NCBI GenBank assembly: GCA_031550975.1
Contig: JAVBOC010000003.1
Span: forward strand, 62,001 to 126,000
DNA length: 64,000 nt
Reading direction: 5' to 3'
Origin: UBA947 sp031550975
Lineage (GTDB): Bacteria; Cyanobacteriota; Vampirovibrionia; Gastranaerophilales; Gastranaerophilaceae
Numbering within the stretch: the stretch's first letter is position 1; each line of letters opens with the position of its first letter. Made by a program: the position numbers and the translations under genes. The notes beneath the pieces were generated by a model. The model did no database searches, was not told where the DNA came from, and saw only the letters and a program-made list of their open reading frames with translations. Positions 42,691-50,878 of this stretch are shown here, piece after piece.

Positions 42691-44391
42691 ATGGAAAGCG
42701 TGAGCCGGTGTGAGCCGGTGTTGGCTTGCGAGAGCAAGACAAACAGGGCGAACACAACGAAGCAACGTAAGAGTTTGCTTCGCAAACTCCACAGGAGCAA
42801 AAAGCGTGAGCCCATGCGAGCGCTAGCCGATACACGGCGAAGGGATAGGACACTGACACACAGAGTATTATTATGTATTATGGACGGCTGGGGAATCAGC
42901 GCGTCACACCCGGAATATGATGCAACAAAACTGGCGAACCCAACTCATATCAACAAACTTGAGAGCGAAGAAAAGTTTACCCAAATCCACGCAGACGGCG
43001 AATATGTCGGGCTTCCTGACGGACAAATGGGAAACAGCGAAGTCGGACACTTGAACCTCGGCGCCGGCAGAATTGTTTATCAGGATTTATCAAGAATCAA
43101 CAACGCGATTAAGTCGGGCGAATTCTATAAGAACGAAGCTTTCTTAAACGCAATCGCTCACGCAAAAAAGAACGATTCCGCGCTCCATATTTACGGACTT
43201 GTTTCTAAAGGCGGCGTTCACTCCTCATTAGAGCATTTACAAGCATTGATTAAACTTGCGGCAGACAGCGGGCTAAAAAAAGTCTATGTCCACGCGTTTT
43301 TAGACGGCCGTGACACCCCGCCGCAAAGCGCCTGTGAATACTTAGCGCCGATTGAAGAAGAATTAAAAAAATACAACTTACCACCAATAGCAACGGTTTC
43401 AGGCAGATATTATGTAATGGATCGTGACAATCGTTGGGACAGGGTTGAAAAAGGCTACAACGCTTTGATTTTGGGCGAAGGCGAAAACGCGTCATCAGCT
43501 TGTGAAGCCGTACAAAAGTCTTATGCTAAGGGTGAAAACGATGAGTTTGTATTGCCAACAATAATTGGCGGGGAAGAAACCAGAATTCGTGATAACGATG
43601 CGGTGATTTTCTTTAACTACCGCCCTGATCGTGCACGCGAAATCTCTAAAGCAGTTATGTTTAAAGATTTTGACGGATTTGAACGTAAGGCTGTAAGAAA
43701 AAATCTTTACTATGTAACTATGACAAATTACGACGACACATTTGATTTTCCAATCGCCTTCGGCAAAGAAAAAATGGTAAACATCTTGGGAGACGTCTTG
43801 GAAGCAAACGGAATCAAACAATTCCGCACCGCTGAAACTGAAAAATATGCACACGTAACTTTCTTTTTTAACGGCGGGGTTGAAGAACCTCAACCGCACG
43901 AAACACGTGTATTGGTGCCTTCGCCGAAAGTCGCGACTTATGACATGCAGCCGGAAATGAGCGCTCGCCAGGTTTGCGAAAAAGTGCTAGGCGCGATTGA
44001 CGACACTCAATATGATTTCATCTTGGTAAACTTCGCTAACCCTGATATGGTAGGCCACACAGGTGTTCTTGAAGCAGCAGTCGCAGCAGACAAAGTTGTT
44101 GACGAATGTGTGGGCAAAATCGCTGACGCTTGCAAAGCACACGGAATCACAATGTTATTAACAGCAGACCACGGAAACTCGGAAGTTATGGTTGATTACA
44201 AAACCGGCGAACCTTTCACTGCGCACACCACAAACCCTGTTCCGTTTGTGATGATTAACGCACAGGGCGAGTTCAAAAACGCACAATTACGCAACGACGG
44301 TGCGCTATGCAATATAGCACCAACCGTTTTGCAGTTGTTAGATATAAAAATCCCACAAGAAATGTCTTGCGGATCTATGCTGAAGGGGTAA
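42691..44391 (+). CDS. gpmI: 2,3-bisphosphoglycerate-independent phosphoglycerate mutase with an unusual N-terminal extension
   Basis: Interconverts 3- and 2-phosphoglycerate in glycolysis. From D65 (LLCIMDGWG) onwards it is a standard Mn-dependent GpmI: catalytic S116 in GNSEVGHLNLG, LDGRDTPP, SGRYYVMDRD, ADHGNSE near the end. The first 55 or so residues are extra: highly basic, Arg/Lys/Cys/Ser-rich, and encoded by a GC-rich segment with tandem repeats and hairpins. The ATG at 42691 is backed by the promoter; alternatives are 42814 (ATG) or a non-ATG start near 42853. Confidence 0.9.
   Translation: MESVSRCEPVLACESKTNRANTTKQRKSLLRKLHRSKKREPMRALADTRRRDRTLTHRVLLCIMDGWGISASHPEYDATKLANPTHINKLESEEKFTQIHADGEYVGLPDGQMGNSEVGHLNLGAGRIVYQDLSRINNAIKSGEFYKNEAFLNAIAHAKKNDSALHIYGLVSKGGVHSSLEHLQALIKLAADSGLKKVYVHAFLDGRDTPPQSACEYLAPIEEELKKYNLPPIATVSGRYYVMDRDNRWDRVEKGYNALILGEGENASSACEAVQKSYAKGENDEFVLPTIIGGEETRIRDNDAVIFFNYRPDRAREISKAVMFKDFDGFERKAVRKNLYYVTMTNYDDTFDFPIAFGKEKMVNILGDVLEANGIKQFRTAETEKYAHVTFFFNGGVEEPQPHETRVLVPSPKVATYDMQPEMSARQVCEKVLGAIDDTQYDFILVNFANPDMVGHTGVLEAAVAADKVVDECVGKIADACKAHGITMLLTADHGNSEVMVDYKTGEPFTAHTTNPVPFVMINAQGEFKNAQLRNDGALCNIAPTVLQLLDIKIPQEMSCGSMLKG
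42701..42789 (+). repeat. tandem repeat and hairpins inside the gpmI 5' end
   Basis: TGAGCCGGTG occurs twice in tandem (42701-42720). A stem CTTGC/GCAAG (42725-42738) and a perfect 8-bp stem GAGTTTGC/GCAAACTC with a 3-base loop (42771-42789) follow. The stretch is visibly richer in GC than the flanks, as for an inserted repetitive element. Confidence 0.65.
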
Positions 44392-44396
44392 ATATT

Positions 44397-44447
44397 ATGG
44401 GTGGATTAAGAAAGTCCAATATTGACGGAATAGGGAAACACGATTGA
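44397..44447 (+). CDS. candidate 16-residue leader peptide before the SNF2 gene
   Basis: ATG at 44397 with AAGGGG 8 bases upstream, 16 codons (MGGLRKSNIDGIGKHD), TGA overlapping the TTG start of the SNF2 gene by 4 bases. The good ribosome binding site and overlap suggest translational coupling. It could also be chance. Confidence 0.3.
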   Translation: MGGLRKSNIDGIGKHD

Positions 44448-47422
44448 GTAATATTTTTAACGACGCAGATTTATTTTCATTTAAGAAGAACGACGTTGAC
44501 GAACTGTTCTTTAATCTAAGCGAAAACCCCGAAGGGTTTAAGAACAAAGACACGCGCTATACGTTGAGTTTGATTTATCAAACTATTGAAGACGAGTTTG
44601 AAGACGTTTTCTTGAGTCCGAATGCGCCTGCGCGTAACACGAATTTTTATCTGGTAAACGATAACTCGAAGCTGTCGTTTTTCGTTACGCCGACTAATAA
44701 TTTTGAATATTATTTAAAATCAAAAGGGTCGCTTTTCCGCTTCCGCTCTGAGGTTTTAGGCAAGCATGTCGGGTACTCAATGAACCTTGATTTGGTTATG
44801 GATTACTTCGGCGGATTTGGCGATATAGTTGATTTAGAGGCACTTAGCCCGACTTTTATTTATCTAAATAAATTGACGCACTTTGTAATGAGATTAATTG
44901 AGCGGCTATATTTTATTCCGACAGTAAAATTGACTCAAAACAAACAGATGTTTCGGATTATTTATGAGCCATTGATTTCAACCCAGCAAATGGCGCGTAT
45001 TATCAACCTGTTTGAAGAAAATATTCCTGATGACTTGTTTATAAAAGGCGAAAAACCAAAAAACTTCGTCAATGACTTCATCTACAATTACATGAATTAT
45101 GTAATTTACAAGTTCTTGGGGATTAAGGCATATAAATTTAAGGATGTTAAATCCGGCACCTATATGCTCAAAGACCTTGAACAGCGCTCTATGATGAAAG
45201 GACAGAATCTTGCGGAAAACTTCTCGCAGTGGTTTGATGAGCTTTATCTCGGCAAATATGACGTGATTCCGTTCTTTAAAATCAGCAAACTCGACGATGA
45301 AACTTTCCGTCTTAAAGTTTACATCAAGAACCGCAAAACCAACGAGGATGTGTTAATAGACAAACTTTATACCGATGAAGTGGTGTTTGAAGCGAACGCT
45401 TCTGACATTGCGCGGATTGTAGAAAAACAGCTTAATTACGCAAACCGTTATATGCCTGAATTGGAGACTTTGTTTGAAGACGAGGATAACTTATGTCTCG
45501 ACTTGAATTTAAACGAGGTTTATAAAATCATCACACAAACAGCTTATTACCTGCAAAAAGCTCAGATCGAAGTTGTTCTGCCTGAAGAATTAACAAATAT
45601 CGTAATCCCTCGTGCATCAATTAACGCCAAGGTCAAAGCATCACGCACTAACGAACTTGCTGATGTTTTCAACAATGCTTCGACCGGCAAAATCTCACTT
45701 GACGATATTCTTGATTTCTCTTATGAAGTCGCTATCGGAGACGAAAAGCTTTCGATTGAAGAATTTAACAAGTTGATAAAAGAACACAACGGTTTGATTA
45801 AATACAAAGACAAATACGTATTGGTTGACAAAGACGAGAGTGCGAAAATCTTCCAACAAGTAGCAAAGGCTGATTTCAAGTCGCTTTCACGGATGGATTT
45901 AATCCACGCAGCGATGTCGGGGCAACTAAAAGAATACGATTTTGACTATGATGCGGCGTTTGCCAAGGTGATCCAGGACTTCAACAAGCCTGTAGAAGTT
46001 ACCATCCCGAAAGAACTTAAAGGCGAATTGCGACCTTACCAAAGAACAGGTTTAAAATGGCTTTGGACAAATATTACCAAGGGCTTTGGGACCTGTATGG
46101 CAGACGACATGGGGCTGGGTAAAACGATTCAGGTTATCAGTCTCATCTTGAAAATGAAAGAGGAGGGCACGCTTAATAAACCCGTGCTTGTAGTTTGTCC
46201 GACAACTCTTATGGGCAACTGGATGAAGGAGCTTCAAATGTTTGCGCCATCAATTGATGCTGTCATTTATCACGGTGCTGAGCGTCAACTCAATATCAAA
46301 CACGATATAATCTTAACGACTTACGCAATTATGCGGATTGATGTTGAAGAACTAAAAAAACATCATTGGGGAATTGTTGTTGTAGACGAAGCCCAAAACA
46401 TCAAAAACCCTGACACCGCACAGACTTTGGCAATTAAAGTTCTCAAATCTGATGTTAAAATCGCGATGACAGGTACTCCTGTTGAAAACCGCTTGACAGA
46501 GTTGTGGAGCATTTTTGATTTTATTAATCACGGTTATCTTGGCTCATTGCGCGAGTTTCAGAAAAGCTATGCTATCCCGATCGAGCGCTTTAAAGAAAAT
46601 TCACGTGCTTCAAAACTTAAAATGTCTGTTTCACCGTTTGTTCTTCGCCGTCTAAAAACCGACAAGAGCGTAATCTCTGACCTGCCTGAAAAAATGGTAC
46701 TTAATGACTACTGCTACCTTGCTAAACCGCAGGCAGCGCTTTATGAAAAAACACTTAACGAAATGATGGACAAAATCAGCGGGATTTCCGGCATCAACCG
46801 CCGCGGCAACATCTTCAAGCTCATCACCGCGTTAAAACAAATCTGTAATCACCCTTATCAGTTCCTCAAAAACGGCGAAATGAGCCGCGAAATGTCAGGA
46901 AAACTCGACAAGTGCGTTTCAATTGTTCAAAACATTTTAGAAAACAACGAAAAAACTCTTATTTTCACGCAATACAAAGAAATGGGCGAGATTTTAAGCA
47001 AAGTTATTGCGCAGGAATGCAACACCGAACCGCTGTTCTTCCACGGTTCGCTCACCGTTGCGCAGCGCGAAGAATTAATCGACAAGTTCCAAAATGATGA
47101 CAACACAAAAGTTATGATTCTGTCGCTAAAAGCCGGCGGTACCGGTTTAAACCTTACCAGCGCAACAAACGTAATCCATTACGACCTTTGGTGGAACCCT
47201 GCAGTAGAAGACCAGGCGACAGATAGAACTTACCGTATCGGACAGAACAAAAATGTTATGGTTCACAGAATGATTACCCTTGGAACTTTTGAGGAGAAAA
47301 TTGACGAGATGCTTAAATCCAAAAAAGAACTTGCTGATCTTGCGGTTTACGAAGGCGAAAAAATCATCACAGAACTTTCTGATGAGGAAATCTACGAAAT
47401 ATTCACCCTCTCCGGCCAATAA
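44444..47422 (+). CDS. SNF2 family helicase-like ATPase
   Basis: A 992-residue HepA/Swi2-Snf2-type DNA translocase. The N-terminal half (about 1-520) is a helical region without a motif I can name. The ATPase core starts at about 520: Walker A ADDMGLGKT near 553-561, DEAQ Walker B near 647, motif III MTGTPVENR, then the second RecA lobe with GSLTVAQREELIDKFQ, SLKAGGTGLNLT and QATDRTYRIGQ. The start is TTG with AGGGA 7-8 bases upstream. It may remodel RNA polymerase or DNA-bound proteins; no nuclease or methylase neighbour points to a defence system. Confidence 0.88.
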   Translation: MSNIFNDADLFSFKKNDVDELFFNLSENPEGFKNKDTRYTLSLIYQTIEDEFEDVFLSPNAPARNTNFYLVNDNSKLSFFVTPTNNFEYYLKSKGSLFRFRSEVLGKHVGYSMNLDLVMDYFGGFGDIVDLEALSPTFIYLNKLTHFVMRLIERLYFIPTVKLTQNKQMFRIIYEPLISTQQMARIINLFEENIPDDLFIKGEKPKNFVNDFIYNYMNYVIYKFLGIKAYKFKDVKSGTYMLKDLEQRSMMKGQNLAENFSQWFDELYLGKYDVIPFFKISKLDDETFRLKVYIKNRKTNEDVLIDKLYTDEVVFEANASDIARIVEKQLNYANRYMPELETLFEDEDNLCLDLNLNEVYKIITQTAYYLQKAQIEVVLPEELTNIVIPRASINAKVKASRTNELADVFNNASTGKISLDDILDFSYEVAIGDEKLSIEEFNKLIKEHNGLIKYKDKYVLVDKDESAKIFQQVAKADFKSLSRMDLIHAAMSGQLKEYDFDYDAAFAKVIQDFNKPVEVTIPKELKGELRPYQRTGLKWLWTNITKGFGTCMADDMGLGKTIQVISLILKMKEEGTLNKPVLVVCPTTLMGNWMKELQMFAPSIDAVIYHGAERQLNIKHDIILTTYAIMRIDVEELKKHHWGIVVVDEAQNIKNPDTAQTLAIKVLKSDVKIAMTGTPVENRLTELWSIFDFINHGYLGSLREFQKSYAIPIERFKENSRASKLKMSVSPFVLRRLKTDKSVISDLPEKMVLNDYCYLAKPQAALYEKTLNEMMDKISGISGINRRGNIFKLITALKQICNHPYQFLKNGEMSREMSGKLDKCVSIVQNILENNEKTLIFTQYKEMGEILSKVIAQECNTEPLFFHGSLTVAQREELIDKFQNDDNTKVMILSLKAGGTGLNLTSATNVIHYDLWWNPAVEDQATDRTYRIGQNKNVMVHRMITLGTFEEKIDEMLKSKKELADLAVYEGEKIITELSDEEIYEIFTLSGQ

Positions 47423-47487
47423 TAAGGCTGAGCCTTGACCGGGGTAAATATTTCAAGCCCCTGAAACAAGTCCGAGCTTGGCTGGGC

Positions 47488-47516
47488 TTGATTTATAAAT
47501 ATTTTTGTTATACAAT
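47488..47516 (+). promoter_or_regulatory. promoter of rpsU
   Basis: TTGATT (47488-47493), 17 bases, TACAAT (47511-47516), giving a leader of about 34 bases. Confidence 0.65.
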
Positions 47517-47556
47517 TGGCTAGTTACACAAGCACACTAAGGTGGTGAAATACAAA

Positions 47557-47730
47557 ATGGCAGAAGTTAAAGTAGGCGAAAACGAAAGTATTGAAAGCGC
47601 ATTAAGACGTTTCAAGAAAAAAATCCAAAAAGCCGGTATTCTTTCAGAAGTTAAAAAACGTGAAACTTATGAAAAACCTAGCGTGAAAAGAAAACGCAAA
47701 TCAGAAGCAGCTCGTAAACGTAAAGTTTAG
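47557..47730 (+). CDS. rpsU: 30S ribosomal protein S21
   Basis: A 57-residue, Lys/Arg-rich small-subunit protein. It matches S21: VKVGENESIESALRRFKK, a middle helix, and a basic tail RKRKSEAARKRKV. The ATG at 47557 follows AAGGTGG at about 9 bases; an in-frame GTG at 47542 overlaps that site and is rejected. It forms a monocistronic unit with its own promoter and terminator. Confidence 0.95.
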   Translation: MAEVKVGENESIESALRRFKKKIQKAGILSEVKKRETYEKPSVKRKRKSEAARKRKV

Positions 47731-47747
47731 GGTCGCAAATAACTATA

Positions 47748-47787
47748 AAAAAGAGCCTGATAGAATTTATCAGGCTCTTTAGTTTTT
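47748..47787. terminator. bidirectional terminator after rpsU
   Basis: AAAGAGCCTGATA (47750-47762) pairs with TATCAGGCTCTTT (47768-47780) around a 5-base loop, with A and T runs. It also serves the convergent minus-strand gene. Confidence 0.92.
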
Positions 47788-47794
47788 AATTATA

Positions 47795-49114
47795 TTACGC
47801 ATAGCGCATATTGTTGAACATAAACGGGTTGTAATTTAACAAATTATTTTTGTTATTGTTAAAATCGAATGGTTTGTATGCTGCAAACTGGTTGTTGAAA
47901 CCAAATCCGTATGGGTTGTTGAACGTCGGGAACTGATTGTTGTAATTATATTTTGCTCCAAACGTTTGAGTGTTGTTGTTTTTCTTGCTATTTAGCAATT
48001 CACGCAACGGGTTTGAATATTCTGAAGTGCTTGCAACGTATGTTTTTGCAGGCTTACTTTCTTTTTCGATTTTTTCTGTAGTCTTTTTGTAATCAGCTAT
48101 TAATCGTTCTTTGACTGCTGCGATTTCAGCTTGTTTTTCAGGATTTGCTTTTGCAACTTCATCTAATTCCGCCACTGTAGTTTCGATTGCAGCCACTCTT
48201 TTTTCGCCTTTGAGGTTGTTTTTCTCCTCGCCTTTCCAAACGGCCATTTTTTCTTTATGTTTGTCAAGCGCTGAAGTTTCGCTGTTTAGAATTTTCTTTG
48301 TTGCCTTACTAGCAAGCCAGCCGCCAAGTGCGCCGATAGCAAGCCCAACAACAGCACCGACAGCTGTACCAAGGACCGGAACAACAGAACCAATTGCAGC
48401 ACCGGCAGCAGCACCTATTTTAGCGCCGACTGCAGTACCTGCGATGAAGCCAGCTGTTGAAGCCACTGCTTCTACTCTGCCGTTATATTTATCAGTATCT
48501 CTTAGCTCATGACCGATTTTTCTACCGTTTTTATCAATCATTTCGTCATATTCTTTGTTGTTATTAATTGAGTATTCGTTTATTCCAACGGTAACGCCTG
48601 TCATAAGAACAGCTGTTAATGCGTTGCTTTTTGCGAATTTAGCAATACGAGGAAGCACTTTTCCACTGCCTGCCATATAACTTCCGAAAGCTTTTGATGT
48701 TGCTAATACTCCTTTTGTACCGGGAGCAGCGCCGATAGCACCTTTAAAGCCATAGCTCATTTTCTCGGCAACTCCTGCTCTTGCTATGGTTTTATTTATT
48801 ATTTCTGCACTTGGGGTTCTGCCGTAACTAGCCAAGACACCTTTTTTAGTCATCTCAAGATTAGCCGCTTTACCTGCTGCCCAAGTCTCTTTTAATGGTT
48901 TTGGAGTCCAAGAAACTTTGTTATTTTTATTTCTAAACAGATTTACAACTCCGGCACTCGTCTTCTTTGTTGCCCACCATATCGGAGGAATAGCGGCACC
49001 AAAAGCAGCCATCCCGCCAACTTCGGCAGCGAGGCCTTCAGTGAACGGATGCAAGCCGCCATAAGCGACACCATGAGCAATTCTATATGCATCTGAAAAA
49101 GCGTTGTTATACAT
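47795..49114 (-). CDS. glycine-zipper membrane protein with Asn/Phe-rich tail, unknown function
   Basis: A 439-residue protein. A long Gly/Ala-rich hydrophobic block in the middle (about 220-275, GAKIGAAAGAAIG, AVVGLAIGALGGW) should form a glycine-zipper membrane hairpin. A charged coiled-coil stretch (about 280-350) follows, and the last 60 residues are Asn/Phe/Tyr-rich low-complexity sequence containing QTFGAKYN, a form of the FG motif seen elsewhere in the window. AGGGG lies before the ATG. The neighbour on the same strand has a similar zipper block and may be distantly related. Confidence 0.65.
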   Translation of the reverse strand: MYNNAFSDAYRIAHGVAYGGLHPFTEGLAAEVGGMAAFGAAIPPIWWATKKTSAGVVNLFRNKNNKVSWTPKPLKETWAAGKAANLEMTKKGVLASYGRTPSAEIINKTIARAGVAEKMSYGFKGAIGAAPGTKGVLATSKAFGSYMAGSGKVLPRIAKFAKSNALTAVLMTGVTVGINEYSINNNKEYDEMIDKNGRKIGHELRDTDKYNGRVEAVASTAGFIAGTAVGAKIGAAAGAAIGSVVPVLGTAVGAVVGLAIGALGGWLASKATKKILNSETSALDKHKEKMAVWKGEEKNNLKGEKRVAAIETTVAELDEVAKANPEKQAEIAAVKERLIADYKKTTEKIEKESKPAKTYVASTSEYSNPLRELLNSKKNNNTQTFGAKYNYNNQFPTFNNPYGFGFNNQFAAYKPFDFNNNKNNLLNYNPFMFNNMRYA

Positions 49115-49215
49115 ATTTCCCCTGTTAAATATATCCCTTACTTATATAAAGGATTTTTCTTCACACTTATTGCTTGTTTAATAAAAGTCTATTAAGAAAT
49201 ATTTACAATTAATTT

Positions 49216-50115
49216 TTATACTTTTAAATCAAGTTTTTGTAATTCAGCAGCCTTAGCGTTGTTCGTTCCGTTCAATGACTGTGACATAAAGTCGTTACTG
49301 TATTTTCCTGCAATATTAATCTGATCCATCGCAGCACCTGCAGCGAACATTGGAGGCACTGCCCCGAAAGGATTGCTCGCGAAAGCTGGTGTTGCCGCGC
49401 CTTGAGGAGCAACAGCGTTTGCAGCCATTGCTTCTTGTACAGCTTTTTGAGTTTCTTCTTTTCTTTCATCTTTTTTCTCAGTATGGCTCTTGCCTACGAT
49501 TTTACTCATAAGGAAATCACCTGCAAACCAACCGAGCATACCACCGATAAATGGAGTTAACAGTGCTGAACCGATTGCTGCAAAAGCCGCACCCGCGATA
49601 AGTCTCAACGAAGCCTTCGCCATTTCGCCCATACCTGCAATAAGACCTTCATCCCATATAGTTCTTATAATATTTGGCAGTTCGAATAATATTAAAGGTA
49701 TTGCCATAATTAAAGGCATTTTGCCCATGAATACTTTGCCAAAACCTTTGAAAGCACCGCCTAATTTTCCAAAGAAACCACTGCCGCCGCGATAGCCTGT
49801 CATAATTTCTTTTTTAAAGCCACCCGGAAGTTCTTTTAAATTTTTCCACATATTTTTAAAGAAGCCACCTTCTCTTGCAGTTAATGTCGCATCATGCTCC
49901 ATACCAGCAGTAAAAGCTTTTTTGACTTCACCCCAAAAAGCTTTAGGGCTTCTATAGCCATTCCCGCCAACATATTTACCAGCTTCATTTTTCGTACCTT
50001 TAATGGCAGTTCTAAGAGTATTAGAAATTATTTCATGACCATCTCCCAAGACCATTCTAGGAGTGGACTTTAAGAATTGCCAAGCACCGTTAGCGATTGC
50101 ATTAATTGCTGCCAT
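49216..50115 (-). CDS. glycine-rich membrane protein of unknown function
   Basis: A 299-residue protein. A Gly/Phe/Lys-rich region (about 85-130) precedes a hydrophobic segment (about 132-155) and a Gly-zipper hairpin (about 170-210, AGAAFAAIGSALL, GGMLGWFAG), then a charged helix and an Ala/Pro-rich tail. AGGTTAATT precedes the ATG at 50115. An upstream in-frame extension to 50244 is Cys-rich and lacks coding character, so it was not used. No known domain. Confidence 0.65.
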   Translation of the reverse strand: MAAINAIANGAWQFLKSTPRMVLGDGHEIISNTLRTAIKGTKNEAGKYVGGNGYRSPKAFWGEVKKAFTAGMEHDATLTAREGGFFKNMWKNLKELPGGFKKEIMTGYRGGSGFFGKLGGAFKGFGKVFMGKMPLIMAIPLILFELPNIIRTIWDEGLIAGMGEMAKASLRLIAGAAFAAIGSALLTPFIGGMLGWFAGDFLMSKIVGKSHTEKKDERKEETQKAVQEAMAANAVAPQGAATPAFASNPFGAVPPMFAAGAAMDQINIAGKYSNDFMSQSLNGTNNAKAAELQKLDLKV

Positions 50116-50246
50116 AATTAACCTACCTAAAAATAACTTTACCTTACCTACACCTATATAAAAAAAAATTGCTCGGCAAAATTGCAGGATTGTTACGAAA
50201 TCGTAACAATTGCAAAGGCTAAAAACTTGCGCACAACAAGGCACAG

Positions 50247-50275
50247 TTTACATTTGAAGCAAAAAGTTGTAAGAT
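50247..50275 (+). promoter_or_regulatory. leaderless promoter of the small Cys protein
   Basis: TTTACA (50247-50252), 17 bases, TAAGAT (50270-50275), which ends 6 bases before the ATG at 50282. Confidence 0.6.
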
Positions 50276-50281
50276 GAGTAC

Positions 50282-50476
50282 ATGTATTGCTGCGATGGAA
50301 AGATTTATATTGAAGACGAAGACCAATGCACGGATTGTAAAAACTATGCACGCGGCGTTGCTTGCCCGCTGTTGATGGCACTTGGCGAAGGGGTTGTCTT
50401 CCTAGAAGACAGCTTAATAGTACGCGATTGCGGCTTTTATGAGAAATTCACACGCAGCCTGCGAATCGTTGAATAG
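50282..50476 (+). CDS. small Cys-rich protein, possibly metal-binding
   Basis: A 64-residue acidic protein with C3, C4, C16, C19, C28 and C50. The CTDC pair plus the CC pair is a plausible zinc or Fe-S site. No signal peptide, so cytosolic. It starts on its predicted transcription start point. It is tail-to-tail with the next minus-strand gene with one base between the stops. Not recognised. Confidence 0.65.
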   Translation: MYCCDGKIYIEDEDQCTDCKNYARGVACPLLMALGEGVVFLEDSLIVRDCGFYEKFTRSLRIVE

Positions 50477-50477
50477 A

Positions 50478-50771
50478 CTAACCTTCAGTCAGCCCAAGAT
50501 CGCGCAAAAACTGGCTGTTATCAGCTAAATGCGCCAATTTATCGTCTTCAAACGGATCCAAGATTAAACCGGTCTCAAGTAATGTGTCAATGCCCGAAAG
50601 GTCATCCAAATCTTCCATTACCATCTGCGAAAAGCGTTTAATATCGCACTGTTTTTCGTAAAGTCCGAGCGCTGTTTTAGAAAGTCTGCGCATAAAAGGG
50701 TTGGTGCTATGCCTTGTAACACCGTTGTTTTGTTTGTTAACACTAAATTTTTGCACTAACTTTTCAAACAT
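50478..50771 (-). CDS. small acidic hypothetical protein
   Basis: About 97 residues: a basic N-terminal part (to about 30) and an acidic helical C-terminal part (MEDLDDLSGIDTLLET, DPFEDDKL). The ATG at 50771 lies 12 bases from GAGGG; a TTG at 50780 is closer (3-4 bases), so the start is uncertain. TATAAT on the minus strand at 50795-50800 is the likely -10. No family recognised. Confidence 0.55.
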   Translation of the reverse strand: MFEKLVQKFSVNKQNNGVTRHSTNPFMRRLSKTALGLYEKQCDIKRFSQMVMEDLDDLSGIDTLLETGLILDPFEDDKLAHLADNSQFLRDLGLTEG

Positions 50772-50844
50772 TTTACACAATTTCCCTCATACATATTATA
50801 CACTATTTTGCAAAAAAGGCTATCCGTCTACTGATTTGTGTTTG

Positions 50845-50853
50845 TGATACAAT
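50845..50853 (+). promoter_or_regulatory. extended -10 promoter of serS
   Basis: TGA-TACAAT (hexamer 50848-50853). The start near 50860 gives a 19-base leader carrying AGAGGA before the ATG at 50879. Confidence 0.5.
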
Positions 50854-50878
50854 GATTTTTGATAAAGAGGAACTTAAG

